This document shows, one piece after another, positions 42,631 through 51,783 of a stretch of DNA of 64,000 nt. The position numbers were made by a program, and so were the translations under genes. Under the pieces are notes generated by a model. It worked only from the letters and a program-made list of their open reading frames with translations. It made no database searches and was not told the DNA's origin. This DNA is from Paenibacillus sp. UNC451MF. GTDB taxonomy: Bacteria; Bacillota; Bacilli; Paenibacillales; NBRC-103111. The stretch is from the NCBI RefSeq assembly GCF_000686845.1, contig NZ_JMLS01000013.1, forward strand, positions 1 to 64,000, written 5' to 3'. Position 1 is the stretch's first letter. Each line of letters begins with the position of its first letter.

Positions 42631-44310
42631 ATGGGAATTTTGCAAATCGCCGTCGTGATTGTCATTTTAGTCCTGCTGGTCAAACCGTTGGGGACTTACT
42701 TATATCACGTCTTTTCCAACGAAGGCAATCGTACGGGTAAATGGTTTGCTCCAGTCGAAAAAGCGATCTATGCAGTAACAGGTCTCAAGACTCGTCAAGG
42801 CATGACCTGGAAAACGTATGCTTTAAGCTTTATTTTAACGAATATCGTCTTTGTGGCGATCGGATATATCATTCTTCGGATACAAAAGTTTTTACCGTTC
42901 AATCCGAACGGCATCGACAACATGGAGGAAACACTGTCGTTCAATACGATCATCAGCTTTATGACCAATACCAACCTGCAGCACTACAGCGGGGAGTCTG
43001 GCTTATCGTATTTCTCGCAAATGGCTGTCATTATGATGATGATGTTTACCTCTGCAGCGACAGGGCTTTGTGTAGCGATTGCTTTTATACGCGGAGTCAC
43101 GAGCAAGGGCGAGACGATCGGCAACTTTTTCGAAGACTTTGTTAAAGCGCACATTCGGGTGTTTTTCCCACTCGCTATTATTGTCACGATGGCTCTAATA
43201 GCGCTTCATGTGCCGCAAACACTGCAGCCGACCTTAACGGTGAACACGCTGGAGGGAAGCGAACAGCAGATCGCTATCGGTCCTGTAGCATCATTGGAAT
43301 CGATCAAGCATCTGGGGACGAACGGAGGCGGCTTCTTCGGGGTCAATTCGGCGCATCCTTTTGAAAACCCGAATGCCATTACGAATGTGATCGAAATTTT
43401 ATCGATGTGGTCGTTGGCTGCTGCGCTGCCTTACACATATGGCAGGTTTGCACGAAACCGGAAGCAAGGCTGGGTTATTTTCTCAGCCATGATGATCCTG
43501 TTCCTTCTGTTCTTAACCTTGGTTTACACTTCGGAGTCTGCAGGTAACCCACTGATGAACAAGCTGGGTATCGATGCTTCGCAAGGTAGTATGGAAGGTA
43601 AAGAAGTTCGTTTCGGTATTGCGCAATCGACACTGTTTACGACGGTTACGACGGCGGCGACGACCGGTTCCGTTGATAATATGCATGATACGCTGACGCC
43701 GCTTGGCGGGATCACACCGCTTGCTCTAATGATGCTGAACTGCGTATTCGGCGGTAAGGGCGTCGGATTGGTCAACATGCTGATGTATGCCATCCTTGCG
43801 GTGTTCCTGGCCGGTTTAATGGTTGGACGCACACCGGAATTTCTCGGCAGAAAGATCGAACCACGCGAAATGAAGCTGATTGCGATTGCGATTCTGGCGC
43901 ACCCGTTCATCATTCTTGTGCCAACGGCAGTAGCATTGGCTACAGAGCTTGGAAAGGTCGCTATCACGAATCCGGGGTATCACGGCATATCGCAAGTGCT
44001 GTATGAATACACGTCTTCAGCTGCCAATAACGGTTCAGGATTTGAAGGCTTGGGCGATAATACACCGTTCTGGAATATTTCCACCGGTATCGTCATGCTG
44101 TTCGGTCGTTATATTTCGATGATTGCCCTGCTCGGAGTCGCCGGTTCTCTGGTGCGCAAGCAGTGGGTGCCTGAAACGATAGGTACGTTCAGAACGGATA
44201 ACCGTCTGTTCGTAGGGATTTTGGTAGGCACGGTATTAATTATCGGAGCGCTAACGTTCCTGCCGGTCATCGTGCTTGGGCCTATCGCGGAACATGTAAC
44301 GATTCGTTAA
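42631..44310 (+). CDS. kdpA: K+-transporting ATPase subunit A
   Basis: 559 aa, ATG with AGGAGG upstream. About ten membrane helices. Selectivity-filter-like loops are visible: MTNTNLQHYSGE near 110, GTNGGGFFGVNSAHPFENP near 230, TTAATTGSVDNM near 342, and SSAANNGSGFEGLG near 467. KdpA is the K+-channel-like subunit of the high-affinity K+ pump. It shares the operon and riboswitch control with kdpF, B and C. Confidence 0.96.
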   Translation: MGILQIAVVIVILVLLVKPLGTYLYHVFSNEGNRTGKWFAPVEKAIYAVTGLKTRQGMTWKTYALSFILTNIVFVAIGYIILRIQKFLPFNPNGIDNMEETLSFNTIISFMTNTNLQHYSGESGLSYFSQMAVIMMMMFTSAATGLCVAIAFIRGVTSKGETIGNFFEDFVKAHIRVFFPLAIIVTMALIALHVPQTLQPTLTVNTLEGSEQQIAIGPVASLESIKHLGTNGGGFFGVNSAHPFENPNAITNVIEILSMWSLAAALPYTYGRFARNRKQGWVIFSAMMILFLLFLTLVYTSESAGNPLMNKLGIDASQGSMEGKEVRFGIAQSTLFTTVTTAATTGSVDNMHDTLTPLGGITPLALMMLNCVFGGKGVGLVNMLMYAILAVFLAGLMVGRTPEFLGRKIEPREMKLIAIAILAHPFIILVPTAVALATELGKVAITNPGYHGISQVLYEYTSSAANNGSGFEGLGDNTPFWNISTGIVMLFGRYISMIALLGVAGSLVRKQWVPETIGTFRTDNRLFVGILVGTVLIIGALTFLPVIVLGPIAEHVTIR

Positions 44311-44329
44311 ATAGGAGAGGCGAAACCGT

Positions 44330-46381
44330 ATGAATGAAAATAATGCAAAAAACCATCGTAAATCGATGTTAAATTCGACTATCGTCATGAATGCTATTAA
44401 GGAAAGTTTTGTGAAGCTGAATCCGATCACGATGATGAAAAATCCGGTCATGTTTGTTGTAGAGGTAGGCACTTTGGTCGTGCTGCTCATGACGGTTTTC
44501 CCTAGCTACTTTGGAACGGAGAACAGCGTAGGGTTTAATTTTACTGTATTCCTTATTTTATTATTCACCGTGTTGTTCGCTAATTTCGCAGAAGCATTGG
44601 CCGAAGGGAGAGGAAAGGCTCAAGCCGACTCTCTCAAAAAGACTAAGCAAGAAATTACGGCAAATAAAATGATCAATAACGGTACAGGGATCAAGGTGGT
44701 ACCGTCGACGGAGCTGCGTAAGGGAGACCTCGTGGTTGTGTCCCAAGGGGAAATGATTCCGGGGGACGGTGAAGTGATTGAGGGGCTTGCTTCCGTCGAC
44801 GAATCGGCAATTACAGGGGAGTCCGCTCCCGTGATTAAGGAAGCAGGCGGTGACTTCAGCTCCGTCACAGGCGGTACCCGTGTGGTGAGTGACAAAATCA
44901 CGGTGCGGATTACAAGCGATCCCGGTGAATCATTCATTGACCGGATGATCTCGCTTGTCGAGGGCGCTAAACGGCAGAAAACGCCGAATGAGCTCGCTCT
45001 AAACACCTTGCTGACCAGCTTAACACTCATTTTCTTTATCGTTGTTGTTACCTTAGCTCCTATCGCTGGCTATTTGGAGATCAACTTGGAGATTCCGGTA
45101 TTAATTGCTCTACTCGTCTGTCTTATTCCGACGACGATCGGCGGTTTGTTATCGGCTATCGGGATTGCCGGGATGGATCGGGTCACTCAATTCAATGTAC
45201 TGGCGATGTCCGGTAAGGCGGTTGAAGCTGCCGGTGACATCAATACGATGATTCTGGATAAAACCGGGACGATTACTTACGGTAACCGGATGGCTAGCGA
45301 CATTATCCCTATTGGCTCCGAAAGTGTCGGTGCTGTAGCCGGCTGGGCAGCGGTCAGTTCACTGAAGGATGAAACTCCGGAAGGACGTTCGGTGCTCGAA
45401 TGGATGAAAAAGCAAGGAATGAGCTACGATGAAGCGTTGGGAGTAGGCGGGGAATTCATTGAATTCAAAGCAGAAACCCGGATGAGCGGTATCGATTTGG
45501 CGGATGGCCGTAAGGTACGTAAGGGAGCTGTCGATGCGGTGAAGCAGTGGGTCATCGCTCAAGGAGGCTCGATCCCGGCGGATTTGGAGACGAGAGGCAA
45601 TGCGATTGCCTCCGAAGGCGGCACGCCGTTGGCGGTCGCAGTAAATGATCAGCTGTATGGACTGATCTATTTGAAAGACACGGTTAAACCTGGCATGAAG
45701 GAGCGGTTTGACCAGCTGCGCAAAATGGGGATTAAAACGATCATGTGTACCGGGGATAACCCGCTGACAGCTGCAACTATCGCCCGGGAAGCGGGAGTAG
45801 ATGATTTCATCGCGGAGAGCAAGCCGGAGGACAAAATTGCTGTCATTCGCAAAGAGCAAGCCGAAGGTAAGCTGGTTGCCATGACAGGCGACGGTACGAA
45901 TGATGCGCCGGCGCTTGCGCAGGCTGATGTGGGCCTTGCGATGAACAGCGGAACGATTGCCGCCAAGGAAGCGGCGAACATGGTTGATCTGGACTCCGAC
46001 CCGTCCAAAATTATCGAAGTGGTTGCTATAGGTAAGCAGCTACTGATGACTCGCGGGGCATTGACCACATTCAGTATTGCGAATGACGTAGCCAAGTATT
46101 TCGCTATTATACCGGCTATGTTCACGATTGCGATTCCGCAAATGGAAGCTTTGAACATTATGCACCTTGGGTCGCCGATGTCCGCAATACTTTCGGCATT
46201 AATATTTAACGCTATTATTATTCCGCTGCTCATTCCTCTTGCAATGAAGGGCGTGGAATATAAGCCGATGAGCGCAACGAAGCTGTTGAGCAGAAATATC
46301 GTCGTGTATGGACTTGGCGGAGTTATCGTGCCGTTTATCGGAATCAAGCTGATCGACCTGATCGTTAATGTGTGGATATAG
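44330..46381 (+). CDS. kdpB: K+-transporting P-type ATPase subunit B
   Basis: 683 aa. P-type ATPase: actuator TGES (near residue 161), phosphorylated Asp310 in [11 protein letters not shown], the nucleotide-domain stretch from 320 to 450, hinge [11 protein letters not shown] near 520, and membrane segments at both ends, including [18 protein letters not shown] near 266. It hydrolyses ATP to drive K+ uptake through KdpA. Confidence 0.96.
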   Translation: MNENNAKNHRKSMLNSTIVMNAIKESFVKLNPITMMKNPVMFVVEVGTLVVLLMTVFPSYFGTENSVGFNFTVFLILLFTVLFANFAEALAEGRGKAQADSLKKTKQEITANKMINNGTGIKVVPSTELRKGDLVVVSQGEMIPGDGEVIEGLASVDESAITGESAPVIKEAGGDFSSVTGGTRVVSDKITVRITSDPGESFIDRMISLVEGAKRQKTPNELALNTLLTSLTLIFFIVVVTLAPIAGYLEINLEIPVLIALLVCLIPTTIGGLLSAIGIAGMDRVTQFNVLAMSGKAVEAAGDINTMILDKTGTITYGNRMASDIIPIGSESVGAVAGWAAVSSLKDETPEGRSVLEWMKKQGMSYDEALGVGGEFIEFKAETRMSGIDLADGRKVRKGAVDAVKQWVIAQGGSIPADLETRGNAIASEGGTPLAVAVNDQLYGLIYLKDTVKPGMKERFDQLRKMGIKTIMCTGDNPLTAATIAREAGVDDFIAESKPEDKIAVIRKEQAEGKLVAMTGDGTNDAPALAQADVGLAMNSGTIAAKEAANMVDLDSDPSKIIEVVAIGKQLLMTRGALTTFSIANDVAKYFAIIPAMFTIAIPQMEALNIMHLGSPMSAILSALIFNAIIIPLLIPLAMKGVEYKPMSATKLLSRNIVVYGLGGVIVPFIGIKLIDLIVNVWI

Positions 46382-46443
46382 AGAAAAGTTGAGGGTTCCC
46401 GGCTTCCCGGGATCCCTCGAACGACAGAGAGGAATGAAAAAAT

Positions 46444-47049
46444 ATGAATAAGTCGGCCTCGCAAAGCGGTACCGGAACCTTTTCTTTTTTTACAGTACTC
46501 CGGATAGGCGTCGTATTTATCGTATTGTGCGGTATTGTGTACCCTTTGGTATGCACAGGCTTGGCTCAAGTATTGATGCCGGGCAACGCTAACGGAAGTT
46601 TGGTGAAAAATGCGTCAGGGGAAATCGTCGGCTCTGAGCTGATCGGGCAGAAGTTTGCTGACCCGAAATGGTTCCAAGGCCGTGTATCCAGTATTGACTA
46701 TAAAGCGGAAGCGTCCGGCACAAACAATTATGCTCCGTCCAATCCTGAGCTAATCAAACGTACTCAAGCATCTATAGATGATTGGAAGGCGAATAACCCG
46801 GACGTACCGATCAGCAAGCTTCCTATCGATCTGATTACGAACTCGGCTTCGGGTCTTGATCCGCACATCAGTCCTGAGTCGGCTAAAGCGCAGGTTCCTC
46901 GCATCAGTAAGCTAACCGGAATCTCACTAGATCAGCTAAATAAACTGGTAGACGCTCATACGCAGGAACGCGACTGGGGACTGTTCGGTGAACCGAGAGT
47001 CAATGTGCTTAAGCTGAACATAGATTTGGAGACGTTGACTCGCAAATAA
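46444..47049 (+). CDS. kdpC: K+-transporting ATPase subunit C
   Basis: 201 aa with one N-terminal membrane helix (VLRIGVVFIVLCGIVYPLVC, residues 17-36) and an outer-face domain carrying GQKFADPKWFQGRVSS near 74, ASGLDPHISPESAKAQVPRI near 138, and DWGLFGEPRVNVLKLN near 178. KdpC assembles with KdpB at the extracytoplasmic side. An 8-bp direct GC hairpin (CCGGCTTCCCGGG-type, 46398-46412) lies in the 62-nt gap after kdpB. Confidence 0.95.
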   Translation: MNKSASQSGTGTFSFFTVLRIGVVFIVLCGIVYPLVCTGLAQVLMPGNANGSLVKNASGEIVGSELIGQKFADPKWFQGRVSSIDYKAEASGTNNYAPSNPELIKRTQASIDDWKANNPDVPISKLPIDLITNSASGLDPHISPESAKAQVPRISKLTGISLDQLNKLVDAHTQERDWGLFGEPRVNVLKLNIDLETLTRK

Positions 47050-47085
47050 CGATAAGTGAAGTCAGTTATGCAGCAGGAGGCTAAG

Positions 47086-49410
47086 ATGGAAACCTTCAGA
47101 GGAAAAACGCCCGAGGAAATATTATTATCCATATCCAAGCTTCACCGCGGGCGTTTGAAGGTATTCATCGGCGCGGTTAGCGGCTCCGGTAAAACGTATC
47201 ATATGCTGCGTGAAGGACACGCGCACAAGCAGCAAGGGCTCGATGTCGTCATCTGCGCCGTATCCACGATGCAAAGGCCGGAAACGATGGAGCAGATCGG
47301 CGACCTTGAACGAGTTCCTAGTATTCATTGGTTTAAGGATGGCGTCGAGAAAAAGGATTTGAATCTCGAACAACTGATTGAGCGTAATCCCGAGGTTGTC
47401 TTGGTCGACGGTCTGGCTCATCGAAACCGTAAGGATGCCCGATTTCCTACGCGACTTGAGGACATTAACTATTTGCTGAGCCATGGTATCAGCGTCATAA
47501 CGACCATCAATGCTTATGAGTTGGAAGGGGTCACAGAGCTGGTCAAACGATGGACCGGTATGGAAGTAAGGGAAACGGTCCCCTCCGATACCCTAGAGCT
47601 GGCTGATGAGGTAGTCCTGATTGATGTCACACCCGAAACGATGCTAACCCGAGCCGCTGAAGGCAACATGCGATTCCAAGGTGATGTGGATGTATTCAAG
47701 CGCGGCAATCTTGCGGTGCTGCGAGAGCTGTCGCTTCGCCTTGTGGCGGAAGGGGTCAATGATTCACTCGAGAAATACCGTGAGGAGATGGGACTGCTCG
47801 GTCCGTCGGGTGCGGGGGAACGCATTCTGGTATCGGCGCAGTACCATTGGAACGGCTCGATCCATGTACGCCGGGGACAGCAAATTGCCAAACGGCTGAA
47901 CGGGGATCTTAATGTCGTTACGTTTGTGAATGAGAAGCAGCAGCTAAGTAAGGAAGCGGCCGCCTTCAAACGATCCATTATGAAGCTGGTTGAGAAGGTC
48001 GGAGGCAGCTTCGAGGAGCTGCCGCTCTGTTCGCGCAGAGCTCTTCCTGGCGTATTGGTCCAATATGCGATAGAGCATAACGTAACTCGAATCGTCATGG
48101 GGCATTCCAAACGGACGCGCTGGCAGGAATTTTGGCAGGGCTCTATCGTACACGATATGCTGCAAAAAACAAGAAACATCGACGTCTTCATTGTTGCTGA
48201 CAGATCAGAGTATGAGGGCGAACGAATTCTTCCCGCCAAGCGGAAGAAGCCTGCTGAAGATCCTTACAGGCGGCTCAGCACGCAGGAGGTGGAACGGAGG
48301 ATTGAGCAGATCAAGCGCGGACGATTCAAGGTATATATTGGGGCTGCGCCTGGCGTAGGCAAGACGTATACGATGCTGCGTGAAGGCAATGATTTGCTCC
48401 GCAAAGGAGCGGAGGTGCGCATTGGTCTGCTTGAAACTCACGGGCGAAAGGAAACGTTGGCGCAAGTGGGCCAGTTGGAGACGATTCCCCGCAAAGTGAT
48501 AGATTACCGCGGCACCAGGCTGGAGGAAATGGACACCGAGGAGATTATTCGTCTGGCTCCCGAAATCGTGCTTGTCGACGAGCTTGCTCATACGAATGTC
48601 CCAGGCAGCAGGAATAAAAAGCGCTACGAGGACGTTATCGAAATATTGGATGCAGGCATCTCCGTCATCTCGACGGTCAATGTGCAGCATCTGGAAAGCC
48701 TTAATGATGCCGTCATGCAGATTACGGGCGTTCGAGTCCGCGAAACGGTACCGGATCACATTCTGTGGCTGGCAGATGAGGTTCAGCTTATTGATGTGGC
48801 ACCGGGGTCGCTTCAGCAGCGGATGAAGGAAGGCAACATTTATGCAATGGATAAAGTGAATCAAGCCTTGGGTAACTTTTTCAAGACGGGGAATCTAATC
48901 GCACTTCGGGAGCTGGCTCTTCGTGAAATCGCCGATGATGTGGATGAACGACTGGAGTCGTGGGAACGGAAGAGCTCTTTGAGGGGACCTTGGCGCAGGC
49001 AGGAGGTTATTTATGTATGCGTCAACAGCTCTCCGCATGCGGAGAGGCTGATTCGCAGAGGATTTCGTATCGCTCACAGGCTGAAGGCCGTGTGGATTGT
49101 GACGTATGTACAATTAGATGATGCACCGCTGACTCTGGAGCTGACGGGTAGGCTTGGAGCTATTAAGCAGCTGACCGAACGGCTCGGAGGGAGATTTGAC
49201 ATTCAAACGGCCAAAAGCCGAAATCACATTACGGATGTACTGGTAGCTAAAGCTAACGAGTACAAGACAACACAGATGATTATAGGGCAATCTAGACAAA
49301 CGTTGTGGCAGGAATGGTGGCATGGATCTTTGGTGAAAAGGTTGCTTCGCTCCTCTCGCCATATGGATGTGCTTGTCGTTGCCGACTTTGACCCGAATTT
49401 TCAAGTTTAA
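47086..49410 (+). CDS. Tandem-duplicated KdpD-like sensor without kinase domain
   Basis: 774 aa from the ATG at 47086 (AGGAGG 5 nt upstream). Two consecutive copies of the KdpD cytoplasmic N-terminal region. Copy 1: Walker A GAVSGSGKT (29-37), degenerate Walker B VVLVDGLAHRN, Usp-like domain about 245-375. Copy 2: Walker A GAAPGVGKT (about 419-427), intact IVLVDELAHTN, Usp-like domain about 639-770. There are no membrane helices and no histidine-kinase or ATPase domain, so it is not the usual sensor kinase. Usp domains of KdpD bind c-di-AMP in Staphylococcus. Short kinase-less KdpD proteins occur in Bacillus; the duplication is unusual. Confidence 0.92.
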   Translation: METFRGKTPEEILLSISKLHRGRLKVFIGAVSGSGKTYHMLREGHAHKQQGLDVVICAVSTMQRPETMEQIGDLERVPSIHWFKDGVEKKDLNLEQLIERNPEVVLVDGLAHRNRKDARFPTRLEDINYLLSHGISVITTINAYELEGVTELVKRWTGMEVRETVPSDTLELADEVVLIDVTPETMLTRAAEGNMRFQGDVDVFKRGNLAVLRELSLRLVAEGVNDSLEKYREEMGLLGPSGAGERILVSAQYHWNGSIHVRRGQQIAKRLNGDLNVVTFVNEKQQLSKEAAAFKRSIMKLVEKVGGSFEELPLCSRRALPGVLVQYAIEHNVTRIVMGHSKRTRWQEFWQGSIVHDMLQKTRNIDVFIVADRSEYEGERILPAKRKKPAEDPYRRLSTQEVERRIEQIKRGRFKVYIGAAPGVGKTYTMLREGNDLLRKGAEVRIGLLETHGRKETLAQVGQLETIPRKVIDYRGTRLEEMDTEEIIRLAPEIVLVDELAHTNVPGSRNKKRYEDVIEILDAGISVISTVNVQHLESLNDAVMQITGVRVRETVPDHILWLADEVQLIDVAPGSLQQRMKEGNIYAMDKVNQALGNFFKTGNLIALRELALREIADDVDERLESWERKSSLRGPWRRQEVIYVCVNSSPHAERLIRRGFRIAHRLKAVWIVTYVQLDDAPLTLELTGRLGAIKQLTERLGGRFDIQTAKSRNHITDVLVAKANEYKTTQMIIGQSRQTLWQEWWHGSLVKRLLRSSRHMDVLVVADFDPNFQV

Positions 49411-49458
49411 GCCAGCAAGCAATTATAAAACAGCATATCAGCATGGGGAGAGGTAGCA

Positions 49459-49632
49459 ATGGGGATTTTTATATTTGTATTTATTTGTTTATTTGTATCC
49501 GGATATTTATTTATTAATATGTTCGATAACAGACGCAAATCGTATAAGGAAGCCGTACGCAAGAGGATTATCGTATCCTTTTGCCAGGCCATTATCATTT
49601 CGGGCATCATTCAGCTGATTATTAATCAATAG
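49459..49632 (+). CDS. Small membrane protein after the KdpD-like gene, 57 aa
   Basis: ATG at 49459 with GGGGAGAGG upstream. Two hydrophobic segments (residues 2-20, IFIFVFICLFVSGYLFIN; and 38-56, IVSFCQAIIISGIIQLI) are joined by a basic loop (DNRRKSYKEAVRKR), giving a helical hairpin with a cytoplasmic positive loop. 48 nt after the KdpD-like stop, probably the last gene of the operon. No family recognised. Confidence 0.65.
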   Translation: MGIFIFVFICLFVSGYLFINMFDNRRKSYKEAVRKRIIVSFCQAIIISGIIQLIINQ

Positions 49633-49713
49633 TAAGCTTGCAGCGGAGGGGTCCTCGGTTAAAGTAGAGTTAGCCCCTTTCTGCATACTGAATCCATGTT
49701 CTATTCATTAATC

Positions 49714-49986
49714 TCATTGGTTCAAAAAGTTTTTCAGAGGTCCTATGACGAGATTCATTCCGTCCACCATGCCTTGAAGGTAGACGACCTTTTCTATATC
49801 ATGAGGGTTTTTATCCGCCACTTCCGATAATTTTCTGCGAAAATTGAACTGGGTGGTTTCCAGGTTGGTGACTAGGCCAGTAAAGTCCTTGACCGCTTTT
49901 TGGCATTCTGTAAAATCATGCTCGGTAAAGAGGTCGTTGTTTTTGCTGATCAGCTCTTTAATAAAATGTTCCGTATGCTGAGACAT
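49714..49986 (-). CDS. Hypothetical helical protein, 90 aa
   Basis: ATG at 49986 with AAGGAG 9 nt upstream on the minus strand; a TTG at 49995 lies beside the site. Predicted all-helical, charged: starts MSQHTEHFIKELISKNNDLF, ends VVYLQGMVDGMNLVIGPLKN. No signal peptide, no catalytic motif. It could be a small coiled regulatory protein. It converges on the kdp operon; its start lies directly next to the tandem repeats at 50001-50104. Confidence 0.65.
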   Translation of the reverse strand: MSQHTEHFIKELISKNNDLFTEHDFTECQKAVKDFTGLVTNLETTQFNFRRKLSEVADKNPHDIEKVVYLQGMVDGMNLVIGPLKNFLNQ

Positions 49987-50000
49987 GTTTTTCAACTCCT

Positions 50001-50104
50001 TAGAGTTTTGCGAAGCAAAACTTGCTTCGGAAGGATAGGCTTAGAGTTTTGCGAAGCAAAACTTGCTTCGGAAGGATAGGCTGAGTTTTGCGAAGCATAA
50101 CTTA
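50001..50104 (+). repeat. Tandem 41-bp repeats, two and a half copies
   Basis: Units 50001-50041 and 50042-50082 are identical over 41 bp, and 50083-50104 is a partial, slightly changed third copy. Each unit contains the palindrome AGTTTTGCGAAGCAAAACT and the sequence TTGCTTCGGAAGGATAGGCT. It overlaps the ribosome site region of the 90-aa protein gene on the minus strand. Confidence 0.9.
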
Positions 50105-50144
50105 TCGTTTGTTGTCGACGGTCATTCTATGCATGCATTAGCCC

Positions 50145-50179
50145 TTGACACAAAGAACTGTAATCGATATAATAACAGT
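50145..50179 (+). promoter_or_regulatory. Consensus promoter with inverted repeat over the -10 box
   Basis: TTGACA (50145-50150), 17 bp, TATAAT (50168-50173): both boxes are perfect at ideal spacing. An inverted repeat ACTGT (50158-50162) / ACAGT (50175-50179) surrounds the -10 box, and a second, ACGTC/GACGT, follows near 50187-50200. It fits a strong promoter kept down by the Rrf2 protein encoded just downstream. The leader to the start codon at 50351 is about 170 nt. Confidence 0.7.
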
Positions 50180-50350
50180 AAGAAAAACGTCAATCGACGT
50201 CCTTTCTAAGATGTGCGACCGCGACTAGCGGAAGTTTTTATCTCCAATAAGAAAGTGTTTCACAACGATTAAGCTTTTAGTGAGCTTGAACTTTCCTATG
50301 TGGTAAGAAACAGCAGCAAGTTAGCCATCAGGTTTATGAGGAGGCATCCT

Positions 50351-50782
50351 GTGAATAGCGAGTTTACAATAGCGGTTCATAGTCTGGTACTGCTCGCTTA
50401 TAGGCCCGATCATATGGCGACGAGTGATATGATCGCCCACAATGTATGCACCCATCCAGCCCGAGTGCGCAAAGTCATGGCGCTGCTTCGCAAGCATGGT
50501 TATGTGGCTGCCAAGGAAGGGACCGGTGGAGGATTTTTACTCCATTGCGACCCGGAACAGGTAACACTAGCCGAGATGTATCGTTTAACCTCTATGGGGT
50601 CCGTAAAACCGGGATGGTGTTCGGGCGATGTGGAGCAGGATTGTATGATTGCATGTAATATGGCTACGGTGATGGATGACATATTCGCTGGGGCGGAGAA
50701 GCAATTGATTGATTACTTCGGTCAAATGACGATCCGCGACGTATTGGAGCAGTTGCGTCAAGAGCAGGAGAGGAAACGATAG
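50351..50782 (+). CDS. Rrf2 family transcriptional regulator
   Basis: 143 aa from the GTG at 50351, with GAGGAGG 6 nt upstream. Winged HTH: FTIAVHSLVLLAYRP (residues 5-19), then HPARVRKVMALLRKHGYVAA and EGTGGGFLL near 60, typical of Rrf2. Three Cys (C90, C98, C102) form C-x7-C-x3-C in the dimerisation region, so an Fe-S cluster or thiol redox sensor is possible. It is followed by a hypothetical gene and thioredoxin, which fits a redox or nitrosative stress role. Confidence 0.85.
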   Translation: MNSEFTIAVHSLVLLAYRPDHMATSDMIAHNVCTHPARVRKVMALLRKHGYVAAKEGTGGGFLLHCDPEQVTLAEMYRLTSMGSVKPGWCSGDVEQDCMIACNMATVMDDIFAGAEKQLIDYFGQMTIRDVLEQLRQEQERKR

Positions 50783-50948
50783 TGTTTCTTTTTCCATTAA
50801 ACTGTTATTAATATGATCTCAGTTGTATGGAAATCGTCATTAGTGAGGCAAAACGTCAGCAAGCTGGGGAGTTTTCGTTTACTCGTCAAACTGTAATGTA
50901 TTCAATTTCAGTTCAGTAAACTCAACGTGTGGAAGGAGAGTGGCAATT

Positions 50949-51332
50949 ATGACGGCGATCCATCAAGATTGGATTAAGGTAAGTGATTGGGTTAGCGGAA
51001 CATCAGCTGAGGATGAGAAATTTATAGGGTACGTTGAATCTATTGATGTCTATGGTACGGTGAAGGTTCGAGTCACCCAATGCGATCATGAAGAAGCAAT
51101 TGGAGAAGTGGTGAGCAGCTCCTTAAACAAGCTAAGTAAATTGACGGATTATGTACCGGTTGAGGCTGGCTTGCGAAGCTTGCTTGATTTGGCCTTGATG
51201 ACTCGAGATCAGTCGTGGTTTGACGATTTGTACGCCAACCTCCGTATTCTTCAATTTGATGCTGCAGGTGAAAGCAAGTCTTTCAAAGGATATGGTTCAG
51301 GACCAGCTGTTAGTCGGGTTCGAATCGACTAA
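50949..51332 (+). CDS. Hypothetical protein with IDEAL-like domain
   Basis: 127 aa from the ATG at 50949 (AAGGAGAG 8-9 nt upstream). Residues 1-70 look like a small beta domain. Residues about 74-98 read LRSLLDLALMTRDQSWF followed by DDLYANL, the pattern of the IDEAL domain (I/L-D-x-A-L-x-x-x-D-x-x-W-F) found in small Bacillus proteins of unknown role. 166 nt after the Rrf2 gene; 56 nt before trxA. Function unknown. Confidence 0.65.
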   Translation: MTAIHQDWIKVSDWVSGTSAEDEKFIGYVESIDVYGTVKVRVTQCDHEEAIGEVVSSSLNKLSKLTDYVPVEAGLRSLLDLALMTRDQSWFDDLYANLRILQFDAAGESKSFKGYGSGPAVSRVRID

Positions 51333-51388
51333 TGGTTTGGATTTATATATAACTAGTTTAATAATCATCTAAAAGGAGAGTGTGAACT

Positions 51389-51709
51389 ATGTCTTTAATA
51401 AAAGTAGAAGATCAAAATTTTAAACAAACGATTGCACAAGAAGGTGTTGTGCTTGTTGATTTCTGGGCGCCATGGTGCGGACCTTGTAAAATGATCGCTC
51501 CGGTACTGGAAGAAATGAATCAACAGCTGGGCGACAAGCTGACGATTGCCAAAATGAATGTGGATGATAATCCGGAAACTCCTGGAGCTTACGGAATCAT
51601 GAGCATTCCAACTATGAAGCTGTTCAAAAATGGCGTTGAAGTAGCAACTACTGTAGGTTTCAAACCGCTGCAGGATATGATGTCCTGGGTAGAGCCGCAT
51701 CTGAATTAA
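51389..51709 (+). CDS. trxA: Thioredoxin
   Basis: 106 aa, ATG with AAAGGAGAG upstream. The active site WCGPC has Cys30 and Cys33. cis-Pro is in GIMSIPTMKLFKNG near 72. A single thioredoxin domain without signal peptide, so a general cytoplasmic disulfide reductase. The main trxA may be elsewhere and this could be a paralogue. Confidence 0.93.
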   Translation: MSLIKVEDQNFKQTIAQEGVVLVDFWAPWCGPCKMIAPVLEEMNQQLGDKLTIAKMNVDDNPETPGAYGIMSIPTMKLFKNGVEVATTVGFKPLQDMMSWVEPHLN

Positions 51710-51731
51710 TAGGCTTCAGCGAAATGCATAT

Positions 51732-51776
51732 AACCCTACGGGTACCTGGAAGATGGGGAACCGTAGGGTTTTTCGT
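51732..51776 (+). terminator. Intrinsic terminator after trxA
   Basis: AACCCTACGG (51732-51741) pairs exactly with CCGTAGGGTT (51761-51770), followed by TTTTTC. The convergent ABC operon ends at 51784. Confidence 0.88.
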
Positions 51777-51783
51777 ATAGGAT

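Noticed and set aside
45667-46569. 300-codon open frame on the minus strand across kdpB and kdpC
   Set aside because: Covers the end of kdpB and start of kdpC, both certain; the translation is an Ser/Ile-rich shadow.
47086-49410. Considered as a standard kdpD sensor kinase gene
   Set aside because: No membrane helices, no phosphoacceptor His region, no HATPase domain; both halves are sensor-type domains.
50001-50104. Considered as a CRISPR array
   Set aside because: The units are directly adjacent with no unique spacers, only two full copies exist, and no cas genes are near.
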